DNA of 50,831 nucleotides. Origin: Nitrospirota bacterium. GTDB taxonomy: Bacteria > Nitrospirota > Nitrospiria > Nitrospirales > UBA8639. The position numbers and the translations under genes were made by a program. The DNA is taken from contig JAOTTP010000011.1 in assembly GCA_029864405.1 (NCBI GenBank), positions 1 to 50,831 of the forward strand, in the 5' to 3' direction. The stretch's first letter is position 1. Each line of letters starts with the position of its first letter. Positions 19,169 through 28,469 of the stretch are shown here, piece after piece. The notes below the pieces were generated by a model, which did no database searches, was not told where the DNA came from, and saw only the letters and a program-made list of their open reading frames with translations.

Positions 19169-19897
19169 ATGGCGAATCAAGAGCAACTGAAACGTATCAA
19201 AGGAGGCGTGGAAGTCTGGAATGCCTGGAGAAAGGCGAATCCGTCTATTCGCGTTGATTTGAGTGGTGGGAATTTCTCAAGGATGGAATTGACCGGTGTC
19301 GATTTGGATGGTGCCAACCTTCAAGATGTTAATTTCAATCACACGAATCTTTCAGGAGCCATGTTGTCTGGAGCAAATCTGACTGAGTCCAGTTTGATGG
19401 AAGCGAATTTGACCGGGGCGAACTTGAAAAATGCGAATGTGAGTGACGCTGATTTGCTCAAGGTCATTCTCGTACGGGCAAATCTTGAGCGGGCACATCT
19501 GGCCAAAACTGATTTGACAGGGGCAGATCTCACGGAAGTGAATTTGAATGAAGCCAATCTTCACTTAGCTAATTTGCGTGGCGTAAAACTCGTCGAGGCC
19601 AACCTGGAAGGGAGCAACCTTCGAGAGGTCAATATGGTTCAGGCCGATCTCGCTGGAGCCAATCTTGGCAGAGCCGATCTTGCCCAGTCGAATCTCAATC
19701 AAGCGAACTTACGTGGTGCGAATATCGAAATGGCCTCCCTGATTCAGGTGAACTTGCAGGAGGCTAATCTTCAGGCTCTTCACAACGTGACTATTCTCCA
19801 ATTGTCCAAAGCCAGGTCTTTGCGTCAGGCTCGACTAGATCCACCGATCTACGAACAGCTGGCAAGGGAGTATCCTCATGTATGTGAGAGGGATTAG
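19169..19897 (+). CDS. Pentapeptide-repeat protein
   Basis: A 242-residue protein. Residues about 33-205 are almost unbroken pentapeptide repeats of the A(D/N)LXX form (ANLQDV, ANLTES, ADLTGADLTE, ANLRGV and so on). They are expected to fold as a right-handed quadrilateral beta helix. A short N-terminal cap holds a VWNAWRKANPSIRVDLSG stretch, the usual lead-in of cytosolic pentapeptide proteins, and a non-repeat tail ends EYPHVCERD. There is no signal peptide. Some family members mimic DNA and protect gyrase, but most have no known role and nothing here selects one. AAAGGAG before the ATG is a good ribosome site. Confidence 0.88.
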   Translation: MANQEQLKRIKGGVEVWNAWRKANPSIRVDLSGGNFSRMELTGVDLDGANLQDVNFNHTNLSGAMLSGANLTESSLMEANLTGANLKNANVSDADLLKVILVRANLERAHLAKTDLTGADLTEVNLNEANLHLANLRGVKLVEANLEGSNLREVNMVQADLAGANLGRADLAQSNLNQANLRGANIEMASLIQVNLQEANLQALHNVTILQLSKARSLRQARLDPPIYEQLAREYPHVCERD

Positions 19898-19951
19898 TTG
19901 GAAAACGTTGGGGAGTATCAAGAAATCTTTTCTGGTGAGGGAGAGTTCACG

Positions 19952-20110
19952 ATGGGCAACCGTAAGCTTATGCCAATTTGTCGTAATGTGAGCTCCGAGA
20001 TGATCTTCGTATCTGAGAGAGAAAGCCTAGGCGCTCTTTCGTGTGTAAAAAGAATGAGGGTGGCCGTCGAGGAGGTCTTGCAGGGGTTTGTGTTGGCCTC
20101 TGAACTTTAA
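19952..20110 (+). CDS. Small hypothetical protein
   Basis: A 52-codon frame starting at the ATG at 19952, with GAGGGAGAG upstream, directly after the pentapeptide-repeat gene and on the same strand. The product is soluble, with two cysteines, and ends VEEVLQGFVLASEL. A longer TTG-started reading from 19898, contiguous with the previous stop, is also possible. No family is recognised. It may be a real downstream operon member or chance. Confidence 0.3.
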   Translation: MGNRKLMPICRNVSSEMIFVSERESLGALSCVKRMRVAVEEVLQGFVLASEL

Positions 20111-20139
20111 GGAGAGCTACGTTGGAGTCAATTTTCCTC

Positions 20140-20901
20140 TTACGAGCGGATACCGCTGACTATTTGCAGGACCATGGCCGTGAGGAACATGAGACTGATT
20201 CCGGTGAAGACACCATAGGCCGATTGGACCCGGCGGGTGGCGGTATAGAAAATCGTGGTTAAGGAAAAGATGACGTATAACAGCGAGCCAGCAGCCAGCG
20301 CAAAAAACATGATGGTAAAGTAATGAGACACCGCGAATCCACTGATTAAGGTCCCTAGACAAGTTGGCAGACCTGCCAGCAATCCCATCAAGATGATATC
20401 TTTGAGCCCCGGCCTGGATTTTCCAGCCGAGCCGATGATGGCAAATCCTTCCGTCCCATTGTGTAAAGCAAAACCCATGATGAGGACCCCACTTAAGACC
20501 CATTCACCCTGCATATACGCGGCGCCGATCGCGAGGCCTTCGCCCAAATTATGGAGGCCCATTCCTAAGGCAATCATGTAGGGTAAAAACAGCTTGGATG
20601 GCTCTGTCCGGTTCCGACCCTGCTGGCGCTGCTCGATGAGCACCAGTCCCACAAACCCGACCAACAAGCTGCCGAGAAAGGCGACCCACGAAAGTAGATC
20701 GGTCGCGCCCGTGAATTCCACGGCTTCGTGCATGAGGTCAAAAAAGAGGTAGACGAGCACACCGGTGGCGATCCCGGTTAAATAGCCTTCCCATGATCGG
20801 CTCATGGCCTTTGCGATGACTAAGGCCAAGGCGATGCCCAGATAAATCGGGAAAACTCCCGCAATCGCCCCCAACCCGATTAATTGTCCAATTGTTTCCA
20901 T
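20140..20901 (-). CDS. ZIP-family divalent metal transporter
   Basis: A 253-residue inner-membrane protein with about eight helices. Both metal-binding helices of the ZIP family are visible: HNLGEGLAIGAAY near residue 118 and HNGTEGFAIIGSAG near residue 150, which carry the conserved His/Glu ligands of ZupT-like transporters. It probably imports Zn(II), Fe(II) or Mn(II); the substrate cannot be fixed by eye. The variable loop after helix 3 is not His-rich, unlike many eukaryotic ZIPs. Its promoter region holds a symmetrical AT-rich inverted repeat (20939-20957), suggesting control by a Fur-family metalloregulator. Confidence 0.86.
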   Translation of the reverse strand: METIGQLIGLGAIAGVFPIYLGIALALVIAKAMSRSWEGYLTGIATGVLVYLFFDLMHEAVEFTGATDLLSWVAFLGSLLVGFVGLVLIEQRQQGRNRTEPSKLFLPYMIALGMGLHNLGEGLAIGAAYMQGEWVLSGVLIMGFALHNGTEGFAIIGSAGKSRPGLKDIILMGLLAGLPTCLGTLISGFAVSHYFTIMFFALAAGSLLYVIFSLTTIFYTATRRVQSAYGVFTGISLMFLTAMVLQIVSGIRS

Positions 20902-20938
20902 ATGGCAAATTTATCAAATACTAGAGTTTGTTGGCAAT

Positions 20939-20957
20939 AATGAAAATTGCTTTCATT
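20939..20957 (-). promoter_or_regulatory. Inverted repeat, candidate Fur/Zur-family operator for the ZIP gene
   Basis: AATGAAA (20939-20945) and TTTCATT (20951-20957) form a perfect 7-bp inverted repeat with a 5-base spacer, 38 bases upstream of the ZIP start codon. An overlapping register TGAAAAT/ATTTTCA adds further symmetry. Length, AT content and position match a Fur-family operator. The exact consensus is not matched, so the regulator is inferred. Confidence 0.45.
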
Positions 20958-20987
20958 TTCAAATAATAGACAAAATGGGGTCGAGAA

Positions 20988-23900
20988 TCAGTGAATCTCG
21001 GCTGTATGAATGGTCTCAAACAGTGCGCGAGGCTGAGAGAGCGGTTCCCATTGCAGGATGGTGAGCGAGTCGTCGACATAGACCGGATGGCGCATGCCAT
21101 TGAGCACACAGGTCACACCGGGGGTGCTGGCAACGGCCCAAAGGGCTTTACGGGAAAAGGGTTCCTCACGTTTGGCTTCCGGTAATAAGGGGTCGATCAT
21201 CTGACGAATTTCAGAGAGCTTTTTGGCACTTTTTTGCGCGGCCTCCATGCGCATGACCTTGAGGAGGGAGACGAGTTCAGGGACATACCGATTACGCCAC
21301 GATTCCCATATTTGTTCTTTTTCCTTTTTGCCGGCGAAATGCCGGGTAAGCAGTTGGAAGACCTGATTGGCATGTGGGGCAATCGTTTGGGATTCGATTT
21401 GGTCCCAGTGCTCAAGATTTTGGATGGATGATCGAATCCGTTGCAGTTCTTCGGCCCAGTTGAAATAGTCCAGCGGAGCTGCTCCTTTTTCGGGTTTTGG
21501 GATCTGGGGTGCTAACACCTGTTTGTAGTCGTGTTCCAGCGCGGCGACTTTTGGCTGTTGGGCATCAAAGTTCGTATTGGAAATTTCCACCTGAGGGTCT
21601 GCGAGGCGGATCATTCCTCCGCCTTTCTCTGGGATGGCATTGAGTGGTCGGTTCACCAAGACCGCAATGTTGGCTTCCTTGGCCAATGCCAGCACTGCTT
21701 GCGACTGTTCCGGGCCGGTATTGGGCGTGAGCAGGGCTCCCGATTCAAACACATTCATCGGGAGTTGCAGGACACGAAAATGATGGTGAGGAATGCCGGC
21801 ATCCTTTGCAGCAGCCTCAGCAGCTTTAAGCATACGAGAGAGTGACGTGGCTTCGGGATTATCGGGTTTGGCCGTGCAGGTATTGGAGGAGACTCCATAG
21901 AATTGCAAGCGGCCGGCAGCGATTTGTGTCTCTAGATAAATAAACGCCTGTTGCAGGCGTCGGTAAAATTCCTGCCTGAGATCTTCAAGTCTGATGGGAT
22001 CAATCGACAAGTTCCGATTCTTGGCATCGGACAGGAAATATTCTGGATTGTGCAGGAGGCAGACATCCAGGGTTTCCAGTCCCAGGCGGTCAAGAGACAG
22101 AATGAGTTGTTCTTCTAGAAACGAAGGATGGAGGCAATGCCAGATGCCCTCGCCATATTTGACCATCTCGGGAAACGGTTTGCCGGCTTGTTCCCTGGCC
22201 TCAGCGCGCGTAAGATTGTTCCCCTGCACATAGCCGATTTTTGAGACCACGATGACTTCATCACGAGAGACCACCTGTTTAGCAATAAGATCTTTGAGCA
22301 CCACGCCGACCAACCGTTCGCTCCCACCCTCGGCATAATTGGTGGACGTATCGATAAGGTTGCACCCGCCTTGTAAAGACTTTTCCAGTGCCTTTCGTTG
22401 GTCTTCCACTCCAACGTCGATCCGGTAGCCACCAAAGCCAAGGCGAGAAGTTGTCAGTCCGGTTGAACCCAACGTGGTGTATCCATGAGAGGAAGGGCGC
22501 GAATCCTGTGGGCTGGCCAGGATTCTGGCCACGTACTGTCCCGTTCCTTGAGGAGTGGCATGTCCGGAAAGGCCCTGGCTGGTCAGTGCCTGCAATTGTT
22601 CTCCCGGTGCTGAGGAGGTAACTCCCTGAGGGCTACTTAGCGCGGACGGTACGGCTTGAGGGTCGGTGATCGGAGCCTGGCAGGCAAAGTTCTTACAGAC
22701 ATAGAGTGCAGCTTTCCCATGGATCAGGGTTTTTCCGGCTAACAGGGGATGAGTCGGTTCACCCTCCAGCTCTTGGCGATAGGCCAAAATGCGGTAAGGC
22801 ACAAAGCACGCATTCACCGCTGAACGGAATTGGTCATACCCCTTGTCGCCGGGGGTTCCTACTATCGCCAACTCTACCGGGCTCCGCAATAAGAGGTCGA
22901 CAACCATGAGACTTTTCGAAAACCCTCTGGGCATCTGCCCGATTTGTTGTCCGTAGGCCCGAATGGCATTGGTCGCGGCTTTCCGAAAGTCTTCACGATC
23001 GCCATGAAATGATAGGCGGGCCAAATTGAACGCGGCCACGGCGTTCCCGCTCGGAGTTGCCCCATCAGCACCTTCTCGTCCCCGGATAATGAGAGCTTCG
23101 TGGTCGGTGGGGGTGGTAAAGAATCCTCCATGGTCTCGATCTTCAAAATCTTCCAGAATACGTTCAGCCAAGGAGACCGCCTCGTGGAGATACCGTTCGT
23201 GCCCCGTGGCCTCATAGACGTCGATCATGGCTTCGGCCGCATAGGCATAATCTTCCAGGCAGGCATTGAGATGCGCGTGCCCCGCGCGATAAGTGCGCCA
23301 CAGCCGGCTTTCGGGACGTGAAAGTGTGGAGAGAAGGAAATCGGCAGCCCGGAGGGCCCCATCCAGATAGGGTTGGTGGTTGAACACCCGACCGGCCTCG
23401 GCCATCGTCCCGATCATCATGCCATTCCAGGCGGTGATGATTTTGTCATCAAGTCCCGGCGGTACACGTTTCAGTCGAGCCTGGTACACGGTCGGTTTCA
23501 CCCGGTTGATCGTGTCGCGTATGTCCTCGGAGGAACAGCCTAATTCCTCTGCCACCGTTTCTAGTGATTTTGTCGTGCGTGGGATGTTGGTGTGTTCCCA
23601 ATTGCCTTCCTCCGTGATGTCGTAATAGGCGCAGAAGCGAGTGGCGTCTTGTTCATTTGTCACGATTTCACGAATCTGTTCCGTGGTCCAGACGAAAAAT
23701 TTGCCTTCCACCCCTTCGCTGTCCGCGTCAGTTGCTGAATAAAACCCGCCTTCCGGTGCGGTCATTTCTCGCAAAATGTAATCTAAGGTCTCCGTGGCGA
23801 CCTGGCGGTATCGCTTTTCCCCTGTGACTTGAAACGCCTCAACGTAGGTCCGTGCGAGGAGGGCATTGTCATACAGCATTTTTTCAAAGTGCGGGGCTAA

Positions 23901-24701
23901 CCATTCATCATCAGTGGAATAGCGCGCAAACCCGCCTCCAATATGATCGTACAGTCCGCCTCCGGCCATGCCATCCAGAGTTTTGGTGACCATGGCGAGT
24001 ATTTTTTTCTCTCGACTCCAGTGATATTGGCGCAAGAGAAATGAGAGGCCGGTGGCAGGTGGAAACTTGGGCGCACGCCCAAATCCCCCATAACGTGCAT
24101 CAAAATCGCGGGCAAATTGCTTGACGGCATCTTCAATCTCGGCTGCACCAACGGCAAGCGGAGATGCAGGTTGCAGGGCGGTTCGCAGACGTGTGGTGAA
24201 TCGACTAGCTTGTTGGGCGATGTTGGATTGATCTTTCTTCCACCCCTCCCCAATGTTTGTCAGAATTGATCCGAATCCCGGACGACCATAGCGGTCGGTC
24301 GGAGGGAAATAGGTTCCCGCAAAAATCGGCTCCTGATCGGGAGTGAGGAATACGGTCATGGGCCACCCACCGTGTCCTTGATTCATCGCGGTGGTGGCTT
24401 GCATATAGATTTCATCCAAATCCGGTCGTTCTTCCCGGTCCACTTTAATGTTGACGAAGTAACGGTTCATGAGATCCGCGATGGCCTGATTTTCAAACGA
24501 TTCACGTTCCATCACGTGGCACCAATGGCAGGCTGAGTATCCGATGGAGAGCAAAATGGGCTTGTTTTCTTGCTTGGCCCGACTCAGCGCCTCCTCCCCC
24601 CAGGGGAACCAATCTACGGGATTGTAGGCATGCTGAAGAAGGTAAGGGCTGGTTTCGTGAATCAGCCGATTGGGTTGGCGCTCGGTTGTGGATTCAGACA
24701 T
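20988..24701 (-). CDS. Fusion: DUF255/YyaL thioredoxin-domain protein + aldo/keto reductase
   Basis: A single 1237-residue frame. Residues about 1-690 match the YyaL/SPATA20-like family: [20 protein letters not shown] at the start, a thioredoxin-fold CHWC at residues 58-61 ([14 protein letters not shown]), [11 protein letters not shown], and then an alpha/alpha-barrel part with [17 protein letters not shown] and [16 protein letters not shown] Ser/Gln/Thr-rich linker (about 690-738) leads to an aldo/keto reductase from about 740 ([17 protein letters not shown]), with the Asp and Tyr of [12 protein letters not shown], the Lys of VVSKIGYV and the His of CLLHNPEYF, followed by a long C-terminal extension. 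Both halves look intact. The start at 24701 ([10 protein letters not shown]) is preferred over the hydrophobic extension to 24773. Function is unknown. Confidence 0.85.
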   Translation of the reverse strand: MSESTTERQPNRLIHETSPYLLQHAYNPVDWFPWGEEALSRAKQENKPILLSIGYSACHWCHVMERESFENQAIADLMNRYFVNIKVDREERPDLDEIYMQATTAMNQGHGGWPMTVFLTPDQEPIFAGTYFPPTDRYGRPGFGSILTNIGEGWKKDQSNIAQQASRFTTRLRTALQPASPLAVGAAEIEDAVKQFARDFDARYGGFGRAPKFPPATGLSFLLRQYHWSREKKILAMVTKTLDGMAGGGLYDHIGGGFARYSTDDEWLAPHFEKMLYDNALLARTYVEAFQVTGEKRYRQVATETLDYILREMTAPEGGFYSATDADSEGVEGKFFVWTTEQIREIVTNEQDATRFCAYYDITEEGNWEHTNIPRTTKSLETVAEELGCSSEDIRDTINRVKPTVYQARLKRVPPGLDDKIITAWNGMMIGTMAEAGRVFNHQPYLDGALRAADFLLSTLSRPESRLWRTYRAGHAHLNACLEDYAYAAEAMIDVYEATGHERYLHEAVSLAERILEDFEDRDHGGFFTTPTDHEALIIRGREGADGATPSGNAVAAFNLARLSFHGDREDFRKAATNAIRAYGQQIGQMPRGFSKSLMVVDLLLRSPVELAIVGTPGDKGYDQFRSAVNACFVPYRILAYRQELEGEPTHPLLAGKTLIHGKAALYVCKNFACQAPITDPQAVPSALSSPQGVTSSAPGEQLQALTSQGLSGHATPQGTGQYVARILASPQDSRPSSHGYTTLGSTGLTTSRLGFGGYRIDVGVEDQRKALEKSLQGGCNLIDTSTNYAEGGSERLVGVVLKDLIAKQVVSRDEVIVVSKIGYVQGNNLTRAEAREQAGKPFPEMVKYGEGIWHCLHPSFLEEQLILSLDRLGLETLDVCLLHNPEYFLSDAKNRNLSIDPIRLEDLRQEFYRRLQQAFIYLETQIAAGRLQFYGVSSNTCTAKPDNPEATSLSRMLKAAEAAAKDAGIPHHHFRVLQLPMNVFESGALLTPNTGPEQSQAVLALAKEANIAVLVNRPLNAIPEKGGGMIRLADPQVEISNTNFDAQQPKVAALEHDYKQVLAPQIPKPEKGAAPLDYFNWAEELQRIRSSIQNLEHWDQIESQTIAPHANQVFQLLTRHFAGKKEKEQIWESWRNRYVPELVSLLKVMRMEAAQKSAKKLSEIRQMIDPLLPEAKREEPFSRKALWAVASTPGVTCVLNGMRHPVYVDDSLTILQWEPLSQPRALFETIHTAEIH

Positions 24702-24793
24702 AAAGAATTTCTCGCTCAACGTGATCAGGATAATAAAAAATAGAGACGCTGTACTATGCGAACATTCAATCAATAGGCTAGGAAAAGAAGTGA

Positions 24794-25300
24794 TTATTTT
24801 GGCTGTTCCCCGAGGCTTCGTTCATACAGCAACACTTTCCAGCCATCTTCTTCCGAAATGAAACCGTTGGGTTGGACAACGGGCAGCATCCCTGTTCCGG
24901 GCACCCGGCCGGTTTGTCCCATGCTGCCATTCTTGAGGACCCACATCATTTCACCAGGTGTTCGATAGGAGTTGAATTTCGGGTTGGTGAAATTTCTTGG
25001 TTGAATGGGAAGGTTTTTCGCGGCTGCCCCATCCCCTTTCCCTTCCGCACCGTGACAACTGATACAGCCTCCACGTCCCAGAAAGATTTCTTTTCCTTCG
25101 GCCAGGATTTCCGGAGTAGGCTCAAAGGGAGATTTCGTCGATTTGGCCTTGGCGATTTCATTCGAGGGGACTCGGGAGATTTTGATGTTGAATTCACCAC
25201 CTGCGCTGCCATAGCCAGCAGGGTTGACCGACCAGGCTGGTGTCGCAAAGATGATCGAGAGGACAAGACTACTTCCCAGAATAGACAGGGGATGATTCAT
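24794..25300 (-). CDS. Secreted mono-haem c-type cytochrome
   Basis: A 168-residue precursor with a Sec signal peptide (about 1-22, ending TPAWS) and one haem-attachment motif, CISCH, near residue 78 within [25 protein letters not shown] stretch near the C-terminus probably holds the distal methionine ligand. The layout is that of the cytochrome cbb3/SoxX-like Cytochrom_C class. It should sit in the periplasm as an electron carrier; its partner is not nearby. The ATG at 25300 follows GGAGGG; the frame upstream is not used. It lies 92 bases upstream of the DUF255-AKR fusion on the same strand and may be co-transcribed with it. Confidence 0.87.
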   Translation of the reverse strand: MNHPLSILGSSLVLSIIFATPAWSVNPAGYGSAGGEFNIKISRVPSNEIAKAKSTKSPFEPTPEILAEGKEIFLGRGGCISCHGAEGKGDGAAAKNLPIQPRNFTNPKFNSYRTPGEMMWVLKNGSMGQTGRVPGTGMLPVVQPNGFISEEDGWKVLLYERSLGEQPK

Positions 25301-25561
25301 GGAACCCTCCTTCAATGAAATTTGGGATAGGCTGAAAAAAATAGGATATTTTGGGGCTAGCCTGCGTTCCCCACACCTTATAATCATTTAGGGTTGTGCG
25401 TTCATAAAGGTAGCCAGGATACCAATCATCAAGGTGTGGGGCAATCTCAGCCCCTTCTCCCTATCTATATGGTGAACCTCCCATTCATTTGACAACAGCC
25501 TCCTTGCATAGAGGGCAGTTGTGTTACAATTGCCCCAAAATTTTCCTTGAGCATTGGCATT

Positions 25562-26182
25562 ATGGCGTTGAATGAACACAATCGACGGAAGTTTGTGGCT
25601 GGGATGAGTCGGCGGATTGCTAAGCTTCGCGATCAATCTGAGCAAAGCTTGGACTTTGCTCTCGAAACGATGTTTCAAGAGCGAACCGATGCCTATTTGC
25701 ATGTTGAGCAGGGGTTGATCGAAGTTGATCGGATGTTAGGGCTGGTTGAGGGGGAGTTGGAGGACATTATCGAATTGACAGCCGCACAGCGCTTGGAGTC
25801 GCGGTTGGAATTTATTGAGGACCGGTTTGAAGAGTTTGAAAGCGAGATCAGGCAACGTCCTCGTCGTCGACGGCACAAGATCAATCTCTTTAATTTCTTT
25901 AAGGCTGCGGGAGGTGGAGGAGGGGAGGGAGAGCCCACTTCTGTTCGTGGAGAAATTCGTTCGTCTGTCCACGCCTATGAAGTGCTAGGTGTTGAATTTG
26001 GAAGTCCTTTGCCAGTGGTGACTCGAGCGTTTCGGGAGCGGGCCAAGAAGATACATCCTGATATCCGGCAAGGTGACCGCAGTGCTGAGCCGGAATTGCG
26101 GCGGATTATCGAAGCGTACCAATTTCTCAAGACCGACTATTTTGGCAATACGGCTTCGGATTCTTTTCAGCGGCCGTTTTGA
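25562..26182 (+). CDS. J-domain (DnaJ-like) protein of unknown role
   Basis: A 206-residue protein whose C-terminal 65 residues form a J-domain: AYEVLGVEFGSPLPVVTRAFRE, then KKIHPDI with the essential HPD, then IIEAYQFLK. The first about 100 residues are highly helical and acidic, a likely coiled coil, followed by an Arg-rich RRRR patch and a glycine run. There is no zinc-finger or substrate-binding domain, so it is a type III J-protein that would direct DnaK to a specific client. The frame is open to a TTG at 25547, but the ATG at 25562 is preferred. It is divergent from the cytochrome gene. The client is unknown. Confidence 0.78.
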   Translation: MALNEHNRRKFVAGMSRRIAKLRDQSEQSLDFALETMFQERTDAYLHVEQGLIEVDRMLGLVEGELEDIIELTAAQRLESRLEFIEDRFEEFESEIRQRPRRRRHKINLFNFFKAAGGGGGEGEPTSVRGEIRSSVHAYEVLGVEFGSPLPVVTRAFRERAKKIHPDIRQGDRSAEPELRRIIEAYQFLKTDYFGNTASDSFQRPF

Positions 26183-26218
26183 CTATTAGCCCGGCTCTAT
26201 TCTGGTGCCAGGATCCCG

Positions 26219-26569
26219 TTAAAGGATTTTGCTGACTGTTTCAGGAGGACGGGCGAGAATCGCTTGGTCTCCTTTTTGGACCAGGGGACGTTGGATGAGA
26301 TCCGGATGTTTGATGAGGATGTCTAATAATTCATCATCAGTGAATTGCGAGTCTTGCAAGTTCAGCTTTTTGTATATCTCTTCTTTTTTACGGATGATTT
26401 CTGAGGACTTGAGCCCTGCCTTTTTGAGGAGCCCTTTGAGCGTGGATTTGGAAAAGGTTTTTTCATAGTAATTGATGGCGGTAAAGGGTTGACCGCTTTC
26501 CTCGACTAATTTGATGACCTGTCGGCAGGTGGAGCAAGTTGGTTTGTGATAAATGACGATGCCAGCCAT
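26219..26569 (-). CDS. ArsC/Spx-family thioredoxin-fold protein
   Basis: A 116-residue ArsC-family protein starting MAGIVIYHKPTCSTCRQ. Cys12 is in the ArsC active-site position and Cys15 makes a CxxC. The typical INYYEKTFSK strand-turn, LKKAGLKSSEIIRKKE and the C-terminal QRPLVQKGDQAILARPPE (with the Arg of the RP motif) follow. Family members are glutaredoxin-dependent arsenate reductases or, in the YfgD/Spx branch, proteins of other function. With CxxC and no arsenic genes around, arsenate reduction is not assured. AAAGGAGG before the ATG at 26569 fixes the start, excluding the long upstream extension. Confidence 0.85.
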   Translation of the reverse strand: MAGIVIYHKPTCSTCRQVIKLVEESGQPFTAINYYEKTFSKSTLKGLLKKAGLKSSEIIRKKEEIYKKLNLQDSQFTDDELLDILIKHPDLIQRPLVQKGDQAILARPPETVSKIL

Positions 26570-26705
26570 GGATGCGCCTCCTTTGTAAGTAGACTGTCTG
26601 CTCCTTCCGCCTTGACCTCCTTTTTGAGGCCATGCTACAAGCTGATCCATCCTTATGCGGAAGGATGAGTCTGATGTATACATGTGACAGAGGAATATTG
26701 CCAGG

Positions 26706-27068
26706 ATGAGCGAGCCAAACCCATCGCAAGATTTTTTTTGTGCCTCTGAGACGGAGCGAACCTTAAAGGATCTTCGGTTCAAACGTAAAGGCCAGCCCGT
26801 GTATGTGATGGGTCATGAGGATCAGTATAAGGGCAAGGAAGGGGTATTTGAATTTTTTAATGTTCGGCTCGCGGTGGTCAAATTTCCCGATGAAAAAACG
26901 CTAGGATTTGATCCCATCGATTTATTGCTACCGTGTGAGATCAACGAGGATGGCGTGCCCTTTTTTGAAATTCGCTATTGCGAAACATGCGATCAAGTCT
27001 TTCCTCTGACCTCAGGGGAGTTTTATGCTCCTGCTGAGCGAAAAGAATGTCCCGAGTGCGCCCCGTAA
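26706..27068 (+). CDS. Small zinc-ribbon-like hypothetical protein
   Basis: A 120-residue protein with two CxxC knuckles, Cys92/Cys95 (YCETCDQ) and Cys115/Cys118 (ECPECAP), forming a probable C-terminal zinc ribbon. The central part (VYVMGHEDQYKGKEGVFEFFNVRLAVVKFPDE) looks like a small SH3-like beta barrel. The combination would suit a nucleic-acid- or ribosome-associated protein, but no family is recognised. It is divergent from the ArsC-like gene, with 136 bases between the starts. Composition and codon use look like a real gene. Confidence 0.65.
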   Translation: MSEPNPSQDFFCASETERTLKDLRFKRKGQPVYVMGHEDQYKGKEGVFEFFNVRLAVVKFPDEKTLGFDPIDLLLPCEINEDGVPFFEIRYCETCDQVFPLTSGEFYAPAERKECPECAP

Positions 27069-27300
27069 GTCTCTATTGAGAATAGGAGCCTTTCCTTCAG
27101 GTTGCTTGGCTGTGCACTCTCCGTTTTCTTTTCTTTTTTTCTTCCTTTTTTTCGAATCCAAGAGTCGATTTCTCATTGATGAAATGGGCAGACCATCGTG
27201 ATGGATGAAGGAGTGCAATCCTCGATTTGCCAGGCTATGAAGCTAATGGGATATTAAATGAAATTGGTCGAGTCGGTTGTGGAGAGTCTGAAGACAGAAG
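27069..27300. other. Convergent intergenic region with a pyrimidine tract
   Basis: The 232 bases between the convergent zinc-ribbon gene and nadK hold no gene. The notable feature is a run of almost pure C/T at about 27119-27151. No stable stem precedes it, so it is not called a terminator. Confidence 0.4.
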
Positions 27301-28155
27301 TTACCCATCCCCCCACTTCAATTTAGTGCGTAACACTTCAAAGTAACTTCGGTCTGGAAAACGAATGAGTTGTGTGCGATGGTCTGAAGCTCGAACATGC
27401 ACAAGATCACCCGTCAGCATTTCTGCTCCCACTTGGCCATCGATTGTCGCCATGGCCGGTTCTTGACTTGTCAGTTCAATGGTGATCGGCACATCGCCAG
27501 GGGCGAGGAAGGGGCGGTGGGAAAAGGTGTGCGGGCAGATTGGGTTAATCAGAAGGACTTCAAGTCTTGGATCTAAAATCGGTCCCTTTGCCGAAAGGGA
27601 GTAAGCGGTCGATCCTGTCGGTGTGGCGACGATCAGTCCATCACCACGCAAGTTTGTCATGAAGGCGTGATTGACCCATATCTTGGTTGCGATCATTCTG
27701 GCCAAATGCCCTTTGCTTATCACCACATCATTTAAAGCTGAATAGGTGCCGATGATTTGGTCACCCCGCTGGAGCTGAACTTTTAACATCAAGCGTTTAT
27801 CCAGTTGCCATTCCCCTGCGAACACTTTTTCTAACGCTGTGGGGAGATCGTCGAAGTTGATTTCAGTGAGGAAGCCCAGACCGCCCATGTTGACTCCCAA
27901 GATGGGGATTTCCCTTTGTTCAACGAGGCGCGCTCCGCTCAACATCGTGCCATCTCCGCCCAACACAATGAGGAGATCGGCTTCCTTGGCAATCTGAATA
28001 CGGGTGGGACTATCCGAGGTAGGAAATCCTTGAGTGGAATCAAGAATGACAGTTTTGTGATGTGCCACCAACCAATCACGGAGATGGGAAATCTCCTGCA
28101 GTATGTTGGGTGCGTTAGGTTTGGTGATGATCCCGATGGTCTGGAAGGTAGGCAT
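27301..28155 (-). CDS. nadK: NAD kinase NadK
   Basis: Phosphorylates NAD to NADP. It has the two family signatures: GGDGTMLSGARL, with the catalytic aspartate, and the glycine-rich RGDGLIVATPTGSTAYSLSAKGPIL, followed by NPICPHTFSHRP. From the ATG at 28155 (MPTFQTIGIITKPN) it has 284 residues, the usual length. A start at 28206 would add 17 unconserved residues. It is convergent with the zinc-ribbon gene and divergent from clpC. Confidence 0.94.
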   Translation of the reverse strand: MPTFQTIGIITKPNAPNILQEISHLRDWLVAHHKTVILDSTQGFPTSDSPTRIQIAKEADLLIVLGGDGTMLSGARLVEQREIPILGVNMGGLGFLTEINFDDLPTALEKVFAGEWQLDKRLMLKVQLQRGDQIIGTYSALNDVVISKGHLARMIATKIWVNHAFMTNLRGDGLIVATPTGSTAYSLSAKGPILDPRLEVLLINPICPHTFSHRPFLAPGDVPITIELTSQEPAMATIDGQVGAEMLTGDLVHVRASDHRTQLIRFPDRSYFEVLRTKLKWGDG

Positions 28156-28469
28156 GAGCTTTGAAGGGGATGGTGTTGTCAGGAGCCACGATGGTAGTGT
28201 CTTCATTGATCTGATAGCAAGCGGGAAATTTTTGGAGAATGAGTAGGCAATTTTTTCCGTGCCGGGCAGGAGGCTTTTCTTAGCGTATTTTGATTGTTAG
28301 AGTGAATCCTCATCCCCGTTGCTGGGTCCTCTGTTCTCAAGCTTCTGACTTGACAGTTTTGAGGGATCACGGATAGACTGAAATTGTGAATTTTTCTCGA
28401 ATTTTTTGTGGATAATAGACGAAGGCGTGAGCGAAAAGTTTCGCGAATAAATCGGCTAGAGGAGGTCCA

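Noticed and set aside
27119-27151. Pyrimidine tract as a terminator
   Set aside because: No stem-loop precedes it on either strand.
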